NCBI GenBank assembly: GCA_007753675.1
Contig: CP036432.1
Coordinates: forward strand, 4,128,394-4,192,393
DNA: 64,000 nucleotides
Reading direction: 5' to 3'
Source: Stieleria magnilauensis
Lineage (GTDB): Bacteria > Planctomycetota > Planctomycetia > Pirellulales > Pirellulaceae
A program made the position numbers and the translations under genes. A model generated the notes under the pieces. The model ran no database searches. It saw only the letters and a list, made by a program, of their open reading frames with translations, and had not been told where the DNA came from. This document shows positions 18,266-27,567 of the stretch, in pieces (the stretch's first letter is position 1; every line of letters starts with the position of its first letter).

Positions 18266-18843
18266 CGGCGGACGATTGATGTGATCACAGGACCGAGTTG
18301 ACTTCCGCCGCAATGGGAGGCCGCTTGGTCTTGCCACAAGACCGACCGCGCACCTTCGGACATGAAAGAACGCCGAAGGCACGGCGGGTAGGATGCCCGT
18401 CGACTGAAACCCGTCGGGGACAGGATGTCCGTCGGAGAACGATGGCAGGAAGCGGGAGCACAGTTTCAGGTTTCAAGTTCCAGGTTCCAAGTTGAAAGAG
18501 AAGAAGTTGGAAGTTGGAAAACGTGAGCGGGCCATCCTTCGCCGACCGGAGTGAGGGAGGGATCGACCGAGCGGAGCCGACGGTTGACGGAGGTGGTGAC
18601 AGCGACCGAAGGATGAGGGTAGCGCCGAGCGCGAGCGAGCAGCACCGACGCCGAGGGCGGAGCCCGATCAGAACAGTGCGAGGCAGGATGCCGAGCTCCT
18701 TATCAAGAAGGGCGAAAGTGACCGCGACGAGCGACAGCGACGTAAGCCGGGAACGAGACGCTCGGTCAACCTTCAACCGACAGCTTGTCTGTTCGGCCAA
18801 AGCCCTCAGCGAATCACCGACAGGCTCCCCGGCAGTCACGGGC
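18266..18843. repeat. Long non-coding repeat, copy A
   Basis: It begins CGGCGGACGATTG and ends near 'GACAGGCTCCCCGG'. Homologues lie at 24349-24970 (B), 32256-32660 (C, truncated) and 32750-33363 (D). A short perfect hairpin (GGGGTTGAACCCC at about 18244-18256) precedes it. An internal variable patch contains 'TTTCAGGTTTCAAGTTCCAGG', shared with D but not with B or C. Open frames on the minus strand are not conserved in D. Confidence 0.88.
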
Positions 18844-18904
18844 GCATCAATCTCCGGCGCACGCGACTTCACGCAAAAGGCCGACGCCTCACTCTTCCCA
18901 TACG

Positions 18905-18988
18905 TTTTTTGGCTTTCGCCGATTTCGGACTGACGCCGTCACCCGTGACCGTCCGGTGGCAGTCCGAGAGAAGGCGAGAGTCAAAAAA
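18905..18988. repeat. Conserved ~84-bp imperfect palindrome, copy A
   Basis: TTTTTTGGCT...CGGACTG on the left pairs with CAGTCCG...AAAAAA on the right, with an internal GTCACCCGTGAC hairpin. The same structure occurs at 25101-25183 upstream of the second primase-like gene. It may be an origin, a recombination site or a regulatory structure. Confidence 0.75.
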
Positions 18989-18993
18989 CCAAA

Positions 18994-19035
18994 GTGCGAT
19001 CGTTAACACCAAGTGCGTTGACTTTAACGATTGAT
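18994..19035. promoter_or_regulatory. 42-bp block identical in both modules, copy A
   Basis: The block begins GTGCGATCGTTAACACC and ends TTTAACGATTGAT. It is identical base for base at 25191-25232, although its surroundings have diverged. ATCGTTAA and TTAACGAT form 8-bp inverted arms around a 17-bp centre. It also contains TTGACTTTAA, a possible -35. A recombinase or initiator binding site is a reasonable guess. Confidence 0.65.
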
Positions 19036-19318
19036 CCCGAAGCGGTTTTCTACTTTCGCAGCGGTTGGCCGATCGACACGCTTGACAGTGAGCGGAAGCT
19101 GTCGCGTCATGGAGGGCCGGCCGATCCGTGAGCCCCTGAGCCACGTTTCACCATCGCACCGTCAAGGCTCTCGACCGCCAACGACAGCCGACAGGTGCGC
19201 AGCTTTCGCGGACCCGACCGGCAAACCGCCGACACCTCTCCCCGCGATCTCTACCAGATTCAAAGCACCCAGCATGGGCCGGGCCACCGGTCTGCGCGCA
19301 CCCAACGGAGCCGACACA

Positions 19319-21364
19319 ATGAACGAAGACTTCCTCAACGCGATCATCGAAAACCCATTCAAGGCTGTCGCCGAATTCTATGCTTCATGCTTGAAGGAAA
19401 GCGAGCGAGCCATGGCGTACGTCAATGACGAACTTCATCTCACCAACGAACAAGCGACCGAACAACAAGTCGGATTTGCCGATCGAACACTCGGCAAGCA
19501 GATCCCGCAGCGACGTATCAAGCGTGGTCGTGAAGTCCGCGACGCGCTCGTCAACGCCGGCCTCTACAAGGCCAACGGACGAGAAACAATGCGTGGCCGT
19601 GTCACGGTTTCGATCACCGACAACGAAGGCAGCATCGTCGGCTTGCGTGGCTACAAGATCGATGCGCATGCAAGCGGTCCCGACGTGATCGTTGTTGGCG
19701 AAGAAGTCAAGACACTGTCCACGAATCACACCAATGACACGAATGAAGACAGTGCCACCGACACCAAGCCTAAGCCGACAACCCAAGACGAGAACGAACT
19801 GATCATCGAAGACAATCAAATCATCTTCATCCGCGATGATCGCCGCTATCGCATTCGCGGTCTTGAAAAGAACAAGTCGACGCTGACACTCAAGGTCAAC
19901 CTGATGGCTTCGCGCGATGACCTCGTTCACATGGACACGCTTGATCTTGTCAAGGCCCGATCACGAACGTCGTTTATCAAGGCTACCGCGACGGAACTCT
20001 ACACCGATGCGGACATCATCAAAAAAGACATTGGCACGTTGCTGCTGAAACTCGAAGCGTTGCAGTCCGATCGCATCGCGGCGTTGAAACAACCGACACG
20101 CGTCGAAGTGGAGCTCAGCGATGAAGAACAACGCGAAGCGTTGGGTCTGCTTCGCTCGCCCAACCTGCTCGAACGCATCGTTGCCGACATGGATGCCTGC
20201 GGGATCGTCGGCGAATCCACCAACAAGCTCGCCGGCTATCTGGCCGCGACCAGCCGCAAGCTTGCCAAACCACTCGCCATTGTGATCCAGTCATCATCCA
20301 GTGCCGGCAAGACATCGCTGATGGACGCGGTGCTTTCGATGATGCCAAGCGAAGACGTCAACCGCTTCAGCGGCATGACCGGTCAGTCGTTGTTCTACCT
20401 TGACAGCGACAGCATCAAACACAAGATCCTAGCCATCGCCGAAGACGAAGGCATCCGTCAAGCATCTTACGCGCTGAAGCTGCTTCAAAGCGAAGGCGAA
20501 CTGCGTCACGCCACGGTCGGCCGCGGCGAAGATGGCCGCAGTCAAACCCAAGAGCACCACGTCGAAGGCCCCACGCAAATCTTCCTCACGACAACAGCCC
20601 TCGACATCGACGAAGAACTGATCAATCGGTGCCTGATCTTGACTGTCGATGAATCGCGCAATCAGACCGACGCGATCCAAAACATCCAACGCGATGCGCG
20701 CGCAGCCGTGCTCAGTCAATCCAACGAACTCAAACGCAACATTCGCGAGCTGCATAAAAACGCACAACGACTGATCCGTCCGCTCACGATCGTCAATCCC
20801 TACGCGCCCCAGCTGACCTTCGCCAACTACAAAACCAGGCTTCGCCGTGATCACGAAAAGTATCTCACGCTGATCGACACAATCGCCCTGCTGCATCAAC
20901 ACGGCCGCGAAGTCAAAACCGTTGACCACAACGATCAATCGATCGAGTACATTGAAGTCACCCAAAATGACATCGCCGTTGCCAACGGCATCGCGGGTCT
21001 GGTTCTCGGGCGCAGCCTTGATGAACTCGCACCACAGACTCGCAATCTACTCGGCCTGCTCAACGACTACGTCACCGACACGGCCAAAGCGAACGCGGTT
21101 CCCCGCGACGCAGTCCGCTTCACGCGTCGCGACATCCGTGAAGCAACCGCGATCGGCAACAGCCAATTGAGCATTCACTTAAACCGTCTTGTCGATCTCG
21201 AATACGTCCACGTTCATCGCGGCAAAAACGGTCAGCGATACGTCTACGAGCTGCTCTACTGCGGCGAAGGCCGCGAGGGTCAACCGTTTATGATGGGACT
21301 GATCGATCCCAGCAAGCTCACCGAACCTGCAACTACAACCAAAACCTTCCGGGCCACCAAGTAA
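19319..21364 (+). CDS. Primase-helicase-like AAA+ protein, module A
   Basis: 681 residues. Residues 15-115 resemble the DnaG-type Toprim_N segment ('YASCLKESERAMAYVNDELHLT...GRETMRGRVTVSITDNEGSIVGLRGYKI'). The region 160-250 ('DRRYRIRGLEKNKSTLTLKVNLMAS') is typical of CHC2/Toprim primase-like proteins paired with tyrosine recombinases. The AAA+ core has Walker A 'SSSSAGKTS' (about 325-333), Walker B 'ILAIAEDEG' (about 370-378) and an Arg-finger-like 'INRC' near 436. A winged-helix region precedes the end. The CHC2 zinc finger and the catalytic Toprim are not visible; only a short Asn/Thr-rich linker (about 133-158) stands where Toprim would be. It probably remodels or replicates module DNA. 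The start has GGAG at 19307. Confidence 0.82.
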   Translation: MNEDFLNAIIENPFKAVAEFYASCLKESERAMAYVNDELHLTNEQATEQQVGFADRTLGKQIPQRRIKRGREVRDALVNAGLYKANGRETMRGRVTVSITDNEGSIVGLRGYKIDAHASGPDVIVVGEEVKTLSTNHTNDTNEDSATDTKPKPTTQDENELIIEDNQIIFIRDDRRYRIRGLEKNKSTLTLKVNLMASRDDLVHMDTLDLVKARSRTSFIKATATELYTDADIIKKDIGTLLLKLEALQSDRIAALKQPTRVEVELSDEEQREALGLLRSPNLLERIVADMDACGIVGESTNKLAGYLAATSRKLAKPLAIVIQSSSSAGKTSLMDAVLSMMPSEDVNRFSGMTGQSLFYLDSDSIKHKILAIAEDEGIRQASYALKLLQSEGELRHATVGRGEDGRSQTQEHHVEGPTQIFLTTTALDIDEELINRCLILTVDESRNQTDAIQNIQRDARAAVLSQSNELKRNIRELHKNAQRLIRPLTIVNPYAPQLTFANYKTRLRRDHEKYLTLIDTIALLHQHGREVKTVDHNDQSIEYIEVTQNDIAVANGIAGLVLGRSLDELAPQTRNLLGLLNDYVTDTAKANAVPRDAVRFTRRDIREATAIGNSQLSIHLNRLVDLEYVHVHRGKNGQRYVYELLYCGEGREGQPFMMGLIDPSKLTEPATTTKTFRATK

Positions 21365-21655
21365 GCTTCCGGCCCTAGCCAAAACCTGCCGCCCTGCTTT
21401 CCGGCGGCTTCCACCGACCTTCAACCCGCTTCCGATTCACCCAAGTCGTTGTACCGCAACGACCTAGCCTCTCTGGCGTCAAACCTGATGCCAAAACCTC
21501 GCAAGGCCCCCTTATTGAAAGCCTTGTCATAGCTGCATCGCCGCGTTGGTGATGCCGTCTTCTTCGGCCGAGTGACGTTCACCCGACCGCTTTCACCCCG
21601 ATCGAGCACGCCCGGCTACCGGTGCGCGCCGATCACAACCAAAGGATGCAAATCC
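21365..21655. promoter_or_regulatory. Conserved structured leader of recombinase, module A
   Basis: GTCGTTG (21445-21451) pairs with CAACGAC (21457-21463), and CAAGGC pairs with GCCTTG in the 21501-21525 region. Both hairpins are retained in module B with changed loops. GCCCGGCTACCGGTGCGCGCC (21610-21630) resembles the GGGCCGGGCCACCGGTCTGCGCG motif ahead of the primase-like gene (19276-19298). Confidence 0.55.
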
Positions 21656-22636
21656 ATGTCCCAAGTTCCTCTTCCCACCGTCCTGCTGTCTCGCTACTTC
21701 AGTTATCTCAAGATGAACAACTGGTCGACCAACACCCTCTCGCGCCGCGACTATGTCTTGAACAAGTTCATTAGCTGGTCAAGCGAACGCGGAATCGACA
21801 CGGTGACTGAGATCACATCCGATCTACTCGCTGCTTACCGACGTTGGCTTTATCACTATCGCAACGAGCGTACCGGCAAGCCACTCAAGTTCTGCACTCA
21901 AGCAAGTTATCTCTCAACGGTCGCGCACTGGCTCGGTTGGCTCAATGAACAAGGCTGGATTGAAACTGACCCATCAACAAATCTCGAACTGCCTAAAGAA
22001 GAACAACGCTTACCGTCATCGCATCTGACGATCGATGAAATCGAAGCGCTGCTCAGTTCCGTCGATCTCACAACACCAACCGGTCTTCGCGACCGCGCAA
22101 TCTTGGAACTGTTATATGCCACCGGCATGCGACGCGCGGAGTTGATCGCACTGAAGCTTGACGACATCAACCACGAGTCTGGTCTTGCCATGATCCGCCA
22201 AGGCAAAGGCCGCAAGGACCGCGTGGTCCCCACCGGCAAGCGTGCCCTCCAGTGGCTGATGAAATACCTTCACGACGGCCGTCCTGCGCTGATCGCTGAA
22301 GACACGCAAGTGATCTTCTTAACGACCCGCGGCAACGCGTTCCACCCCGTCACGCTCAGTCAGCTCGTCAGAAGCTACCTGACCGCGTCCGGCATCACGA
22401 AGCCGGGCAGTTGTCACATGCTTCGTCACACGACGGCCACGCTGATGCTCGAAGGCGGCGCGGATCTGCGTTCGATTCAAACGCTCTTGGGTCACGAGCA
22501 GCTCAACACGACGCAAATCTACACCCACGTCTCGATCAAACGCCTCCGCGAAGTCCACGACAAAACCCATCCGGGATCCAAGGACCGACCACCGCAATCA
22601 GATCCCAACAAGTCCGACGACAAACCCACCGAGTAG
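21656..22636 (+). CDS. Tyrosine recombinase (XerC/D-like), module A
   Basis: 326 residues. An N-terminal SAM-like core-binding domain (about 8-100) is followed by the catalytic domain with the complete residue set: Arg in 'ATGMRRAEL' (about 159), Lys in 'GKGRKDR' (about 184-187), HMLRH (254-258), His in 'LLGHE' (280) and the nucleophile Tyr in 'QIYTHV' (289). It should be able to cut and rejoin DNA at specific sites. It follows the primase-like gene by 291 bp and lies just ahead of the RHS tip 2 junction. It is about 85-90 % identical by eye to the module B copy. AAAGGA precedes the chosen ATG. Confidence 0.93.
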   Translation: MSQVPLPTVLLSRYFSYLKMNNWSTNTLSRRDYVLNKFISWSSERGIDTVTEITSDLLAAYRRWLYHYRNERTGKPLKFCTQASYLSTVAHWLGWLNEQGWIETDPSTNLELPKEEQRLPSSHLTIDEIEALLSSVDLTTPTGLRDRAILELLYATGMRRAELIALKLDDINHESGLAMIRQGKGRKDRVVPTGKRALQWLMKYLHDGRPALIAEDTQVIFLTTRGNAFHPVTLSQLVRSYLTASGITKPGSCHMLRHTTATLMLEGGADLRSIQTLLGHEQLNTTQIYTHVSIKRLREVHDKTHPGSKDRPPQSDPNKSDDKPTE

Positions 22637-22856
22637 TCGATCGATCCACTACAATATCGGGATGCTCTGTCATCGATCATCCCGCCGCCAAAACCTTCGC
22701 CAACGTCTCGCGCGCACCCGCGCGCGAGGCGTGAAACCGTGCGCCGATTTAAATTCAAACCGTAGCTGCAAAACGCTTCGTCAACCAACTTGCTCGCCCG
22801 GCAAATCACGCCCTGAAAACGACAGGCCATCTATCAAGTTCACGGTTCGCTATCTC
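22637..22856. other. Conserved hairpin tail between recombinase and RHS tip 2
   Basis: It contains CTCGCGCGC and GCGCGCGAG around an ACCC loop (about 22710-22731), then a nearly invariant stretch including 'TAGCTGCAAAACGCTTCG'. The same layout lies at 28806-29025, where the stem bases differ but pairing is largely kept. RHS homology starts immediately after, at 22857. This tail is a candidate attachment or crossover region. Confidence 0.65.
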
Positions 22857-23726
22857 CGCGGCCAACAGTACAGCATCAACGCACTGACCGATTCGAGCGG
22901 GACGATCAAGGAACGGTACGCTTATGACGCGTACGGCGGTCTGTCGATCTTCGACGCTGCTGGAACCGCACGTACGACGACGGCCGAAGGTAACCGCTAC
23001 ACGTACACCGGACGCGAGTACGACGACGTTCTCGACCTGTACCACCATCGCGCCCGCATGTACGACTCGATCGCTGGACGGTTCTGCTCCAGAGACCCGA
23101 TTGGCTTCATGGGGAGCCCGTTTAACCTGTATGAGTACGTTAGTGCGATGCCCCTCTCGGCGCGGGATCCGTCTGGACTTGTTGGCCCTGGCGACGGCGG
23201 AGCCGGTGGCTGGCCGGGGGACCCGTTCATTGATCCAAAGCGACCGAGGCCATCATTGCCAGACGTTCCAGCCGGTGGTGCGGGCTGCATGGCGATCGCC
23301 GTTCCAATTGCTGTTGTTGAGCCGACACCCTGCGGTGAAGCTGCTCTCGTGGTAATCGTCTGGGTCACTGCGGTCGTCTGCGACAAGGCCCAAACACAAC
23401 GAAGAACGACTCGGTTGCCAAAACCACCTGGAAGGCCATTCAAATTTCGCAACCCGTTCCGATCGCCGAGGGTCGATCCTGGGTATCCGCCTCCGAATCC
23501 TCCTGACCGTGACGACGATAAGGAAAAGAGGTGTCCGGAAGGTGAGTGTTGGTGTTGCGTTAATCAAACCTATCCTATGGATCCAAACCCCGGTTCAGTG
23601 AAGTCGTGTTCGTGCCGAGACGCCGAAGATTGCTGGCTGGATGGTGATACTTGCAGCCCTTACGATCAAGAAATCGACAAGCCGGCGAGACCAGACCCCA
23701 ACAACCCACCACCATGGGGAAACTAA
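22662..23726 (+). CDS. Orphan RHS toxin tip 2
   Basis: The 354-codon frame opens at an ATG in the module tail. RHS homology starts at codon 66 ('RGQQYSINALTDSSG') and continues to 'ARDPSGL' (about residue 172). The ~180-residue tip has a Gly/Pro-rich linker, a long hydrophobic segment ('CMAIAVPIAVV...AALVVIVWVTAVV', about 205-240) and a Cys-rich end ('GECWCCVNQTY...CSCRDAEDCW'). No toxin family is recognised. The 65-codon leader has exactly the same length in tip 3, but its amino-acid pattern looks non-coding, so this may be a silent cassette awaiting recombination into a full RHS gene. A candidate immunity gene follows after 3 bp. Confidence 0.72.
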   Translation: MLCHRSSRRQNLRQRLARTRARGVKPCADLNSNRSCKTLRQPTCSPGKSRPENDRPSIKFTVRYLRGQQYSINALTDSSGTIKERYAYDAYGGLSIFDAAGTARTTTAEGNRYTYTGREYDDVLDLYHHRARMYDSIAGRFCSRDPIGFMGSPFNLYEYVSAMPLSARDPSGLVGPGDGGAGGWPGDPFIDPKRPRPSLPDVPAGGAGCMAIAVPIAVVEPTPCGEAALVVIVWVTAVVCDKAQTQRRTTRLPKPPGRPFKFRNPFRSPRVDPGYPPPNPPDRDDDKEKRCPEGECWCCVNQTYPMDPNPGSVKSCSCRDAEDCWLDGDTCSPYDQEIDKPARPDPNNPPPWGN

Positions 23727-23729
23727 TTA

Positions 23730-24218
23730 ATGGAAGAGCCCGACCCGTTGCTTTCTGACTATCTTCGTCGCCTTGCGGCGAAACATGGACCGACACGGCG
23801 TTGGGCGGCGATTTACGCTGGGTCGTACCACAAAGAAGACTGTGCTTTGCTAGTTAAGGGGCTATCCGACTTGGTCGTCCGGGAATGCAAGGACTCGGAA
23901 GGCCAAGTTCTAGCCGGGATTCATAGAGATATCGTTTGCCGATCACTAGACTCAATAGGCAATATCATAGTTCAGAGCGCGTTTGAGTTGTCGCAATTCG
24001 ATCGGCGTTGGTTAATCGAAGCGATGGAGGAGGCTGTTGGAGCAGATCTTGACGAGGTAGACGCTAGCGTTATTCAGCTATGGGAGAGGTCTGGGGTTTC
24101 ATCTAAAAGAATCGTGGATTCCCTTCGCCGATCCAGCACTCGACTCATCCCAACTTGGCAAGAACGATTGAATCGTCTACTGATCGAATCAAATCGTTCC
24201 CGACTCTCTGATGATTGA
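23730..24218 (+). CDS. Candidate immunity protein 2 (helical, soluble)
   Basis: 162 residues, predicted mostly helical and without signal or membrane segment. No family is recognised. Its ATG lies 3 bp after the stop of RHS tip 2, so the two are translationally adjacent, as expected of a toxin-immunity pair; the role is inferred from position only. The base composition is more AT-rich than the primase and recombinase genes. Confidence 0.6.
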   Translation: MEEPDPLLSDYLRRLAAKHGPTRRWAAIYAGSYHKEDCALLVKGLSDLVVRECKDSEGQVLAGIHRDIVCRSLDSIGNIIVQSAFELSQFDRRWLIEAMEEAVGADLDEVDASVIQLWERSGVSSKRIVDSLRRSSTRLIPTWQERLNRLLIESNRSRLSDD

Positions 24219-24348
24219 GCAACGCGAGATCAAAGGGGGCGGGGGTATTTTTTGGGGACCGAATCTAAGGGAACACGCCTCTTTGATGAGCGAGGGAAGC
24301 GGTTGACTTGCTTTCGATGCCGCCGCAAGGCGGCGTTTACATTTTCAG

Positions 24349-24970
24349 CGGCGGACGATTGATGCCAACACAGGACCGAGTCTCGTTCCGCCGCAATCGA
24401 TGGTTGCAAGACCTTGCTGTTCGCGCTGACGGTCACGATAACCGCCGCCTGTCTTCGGCACGATGCCGGACCGCGCACCTTCGGGCACGAAAGAACGCCG
24501 AAGGTACGGCGGGTAGGATGCCCGTCGCATGAAACCCGTCGGGGACAGGATGTCCGTCGGAGAACGATGGCAGGAAGCGGGAGGCAAGAGAGGGAGACAC
24601 GGAGAGGGGGAGACAAGGAGAGTGGGAGTGATGATGATGGTGGTTTGATGGAGCGGGCCATCGTTCGGCGACCGGAGTGAGGGAGGGATCGACCGAGCGG
24701 AGCCGGCGGTTGACGGAGGCTGATGACAGCGACCGAAGGATGAGGGTAGCGCCGAGCGCGAGCGAGCACCACCGACGCCGAGGGCGGAGCCCGATAAGAA
24801 CAGTGCGAGGCAAGATGCCGAGCTCCGTATCAAGAATTGCGAAAGTGACCGCGACGAGCGACAGCGACGTAAGCCGGGAACGAGACACTCGGCAAACCCT
24901 CAACCGACAGCTTGTCTGTTCGGCCAAAGCCCTCTGCGAATCACCGACAGGCTCCCCGGCAATCACGGGC
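24349..24970. repeat. Long non-coding repeat, copy B
   Basis: Homologous to copies A, C and D. A GCCGCC..GGCGGC hairpin (about 24320-24335) precedes it. Its internal patch (about 24591-24650) is the purine-rich 'GGCAAGAGAGGGAGACACGG' type shared with C, not the type shared by A and D. Confidence 0.88.
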
Positions 24971-24982
24971 GTGGCATCCAAA

Positions 24983-25073
24983 CCGTTGGTGTCCAGCCTT
25001 TAGGCGCCTCTTCACGACGCCTCCGGCGCTCGACCGACCGGACGAGGATCGGCTGAAGCCTAGACACCAACGG
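24983..25073. repeat. Small palindromic element, copy 1
   Basis: CCGTTGGTGTCCAGCCTT on the left is inverted on the right as AAGCCTAGACACCAACGG. It is about 91 bp long. The second copy is at 33376-33470. It is absent at the equivalent place in copy A, so it is an insertion into the module. It looks like a non-autonomous element. Confidence 0.78.
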
Positions 25074-25100
25074 CACATACCCACCTACTCTCCCCCTACG

Positions 25101-25232
25101 TTTTTTGGCTTTCGCCGAGCCGGACTGACGCCGTCATCCGTGACCCTCCGGTGGCAGTCCGAGAGAAGGCGAGAGGCGAAAAACGCCCACGTGCGATCGT
25201 TAACACCAAGTGCGTTGACTTTAACGATTGAT
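25101..25232. repeat. Conserved palindrome and 42-bp block, copy B
   Basis: The imperfect palindrome at 25101-25183 (CGGACTG...CAGTCCG with an inner GTCA/TGAC pair) is followed by the 42-bp block 25191-25232, identical to 18994-19035. Both lie about 290 bp upstream of the primase-like gene, as in module A. Confidence 0.72.
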
Positions 25233-25524
25233 ATCGAGGCGGTTTCCTACTTTTGAATCGGCTGGCGGATTGACCTGTTGACACGCAGCTGAATCTGTCG
25301 CGTCATCAAGGGCCGACCGTTCCGAAAGCGTTTCATTGCACTTTCACCGTCGCATCCTCAAGGCCACGCAACCGACGACGCCAGCCTTGATGGGCGCAGA
25401 TTCAGCGGACCCGATCGGCAAACCGCCGACACCTCTCCCCGCCGATCTTTCCCAAAAACAATCCCTAGAGCAAGGGCCGGGCCACCGGTCTGCGCGTATC
25501 CAACCAACCCACAGAGATCAAACC

Positions 25525-27567
25525 ATGAACGACGACTTTTTGAACGCGATTCTCGCCGACCCGATCAAGGCCATCGCCGAATTCTACGCTTCATGCTTGA
25601 ATGGAAGTGACCGCGCGAAAGCCTATGTCAACGACGAACTGCACCTGACCAATGAACAAGCGACCGAACAACAAGTCGGATTTGCCGACCGAACACTTGG
25701 AAAGCAGATCCCACAGCGCCGCATCAAGCGTGGCCGCGAAGTCCGTGACGCGCTCGTCGAAGCCGGCCTCTACAAAGCCAACGGACGCGAAACAATGCGT
25801 GGCCGTGTCACGGTTTCGATTCTTGACAACGACGGCAACGTGATTGGGCTACGTGGTTACAAGATCGATGCGCACGCCGATGGACCCGACGTGATCGTAG
25901 TCGGTGATGAAGTTGAAGCACTGTCCACGAATGACGACAGTAACAACGAGAAGGACTCAGCGCCAGCACAACAGTTCGACAACGAACTGATCCTCGAAGA
26001 CAATCAAACCACCTTCATCCGCGACGATCGACGCTATCGCATCCGCGGTCTTGAAAAGAATAAGTCGACGCTGACACTCAAGGTCAACTTGATGGCTTCG
26101 CGCGAAGACCTCGTTCACATGGACACGCTCGATCTTGTGAAGGCGCGCTCGCGAACATCGTTCATCAAGGCTACCGCAACCGAACTCTACACCGATGCGG
26201 ACATCATCAAAAAAGACATCGGCACGTTGCTGCTCAAACTCGAAGCCTTGCAGTCTGATCGCATCGCGGCACTAAAACAACCGGTGCGAATCGAAGTCAA
26301 GCTCAGCGACGAAGAGCAACGCGAAGCGTTAGCTCTGCTTCGCTCTCCCAACCTCCTCGAACGGATCGTCGCCGACATGGACGCTTGCGGCATCGTCGGC
26401 GAGTCCACCAACAAGCTCGCGGGATACCTGGCCGCAACCAGTCGCAAGCTTGCCAAGCCGCTCGCCATTGTCATTCAATCATCATCGTCGGCCGGCAAGA
26501 CATCTCTGATGGACGCAGTCCTCTCGATGATGCCATCCGAGGATGTCAACCGCTTCAGTGGCATGACCGGCCAGTCGTTGTTCTACCTCGACAGCGACTC
26601 AATCCGTCACAAGATCCTGGCGATCGCCGAAGACGAAGGCATCCGCCAAGCAAGCTATGCATTGAAACTACTGCAAAGCGAAGGCGAGCTGCGTCACGCC
26701 ACGGTCGGCCGCGGCGAAGACGGTCGTAGCCAAACCCAAGAACACCACGTCGAAGGCCCTACGCAAATCTTCCTCACCACAACCGCGCTCGACATCGATG
26801 AAGAACTGATCAATCGTTGCTTGATCTTGACCGTAGATGAATCCAAATCACAGACTGATGCAATCCAGTCGAAGCAACGTGAATCGTTCACGCATGACTT
26901 CACCGAACATGGCTACCTTGCCGGTCAGTTGAAACGCCTTCATCAAAACGCTCAGCGGTTGCTGCGTCCCGTCGAGGTTTTCAACCCGTTCGCGACGCAG
27001 CTGACGTTCCCCAATCACAAAACACGCATGCGGCGCGATCACATCAAGTATCTGACGCTGATCAACACCATCGCGTTCCTGCACCAGCACCTGCGGACGA
27101 TTCATTCGGCACAACAAGGCGACATCTCGACCGAGTTCATCAACGTCGAGCCCGGTGATATCGCAATCGCCAACGGCATCGCGGGTGAAGTCCTCGGACG
27201 CAGTCTGGATGAACTCGCGCCGCAGACGCGAAACCTGCTCGGCAGACTGCATGACTTCGTCGACTCGAACTCACGATCGATCGGGCTTCCGCGGGACGCA
27301 TTCCGGTTCACCCGCCGCGATGTCAGGGAAGCGATCCACTGGAGCGATTCGCAAATCCAAAAGCATCTTGGTCGGCTTGTCGATCTGGAATACGTGCTCG
27401 TTCACCGTGGTCGCAACGGCCAACGCTACGTCTACGAACTGCTTTACGGTGGGGAGGGACGCGAAGGCCAACCGTTCCTGATGGGGCTGATCGATCCGGC
27501 GAAACTCAAGACACCTGCAACTACAACCAAAACCTCGACCCCCTTGGTCGAAACCTCAACCCCCTGA
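25525..27567 (+). CDS. Primase-helicase-like AAA+ protein, module B
   Basis: 680 residues, the paralogue of the protein at 19319-21364. It has the same order: Toprim_N-like segment, short acidic linker in place of a catalytic Toprim, 'RRYRIRGLEKNKS' region, AAA+ core with 'SSSSAGKTS' and 'ILAIAEDEG', and a C-terminal winged helix. Divergence is concentrated at about 445-520 and in the linker, while the ATPase core is almost unchanged, as expected under purifying selection. The missing CHC2 and Toprim parts are missing in both copies, so the loss predates the duplication. The gene starts at ATG 25525. Confidence 0.82.
   Translation: MNDDFLNAILADPIKAIAEFYASCLNGSDRAKAYVNDELHLTNEQATEQQVGFADRTLGKQIPQRRIKRGREVRDALVEAGLYKANGRETMRGRVTVSILDNDGNVIGLRGYKIDAHADGPDVIVVGDEVEALSTNDDSNNEKDSAPAQQFDNELILEDNQTTFIRDDRRYRIRGLEKNKSTLTLKVNLMASREDLVHMDTLDLVKARSRTSFIKATATELYTDADIIKKDIGTLLLKLEALQSDRIAALKQPVRIEVKLSDEEQREALALLRSPNLLERIVADMDACGIVGESTNKLAGYLAATSRKLAKPLAIVIQSSSSAGKTSLMDAVLSMMPSEDVNRFSGMTGQSLFYLDSDSIRHKILAIAEDEGIRQASYALKLLQSEGELRHATVGRGEDGRSQTQEHHVEGPTQIFLTTTALDIDEELINRCLILTVDESKSQTDAIQSKQRESFTHDFTEHGYLAGQLKRLHQNAQRLLRPVEVFNPFATQLTFPNHKTRMRRDHIKYLTLINTIAFLHQHLRTIHSAQQGDISTEFINVEPGDIAIANGIAGEVLGRSLDELAPQTRNLLGRLHDFVDSNSRSIGLPRDAFRFTRRDVREAIHWSDSQIQKHLGRLVDLEYVLVHRGRNGQRYVYELLYGGEGREGQPFLMGLIDPAKLKTPATTTKTSTPLVETSTP

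Noticed and set aside
19031-19318. Upstream extension of the module A primase-like protein to 19031
   Set aside because: The extra 96 residues overlap the conserved 42-bp block and have no counterpart at protein level in module B; the RBS supports 19319.
18285-24981. Minus-strand open frames in the long repeat (18285-18872, 24433-24981, also 32996-33361) as a gene family
   Set aside because: The frame is shifted in copy D, the composition is Arg/Ser/Leu-rich as expected of antisense GC-rich repeat, and no start or domain is conserved.
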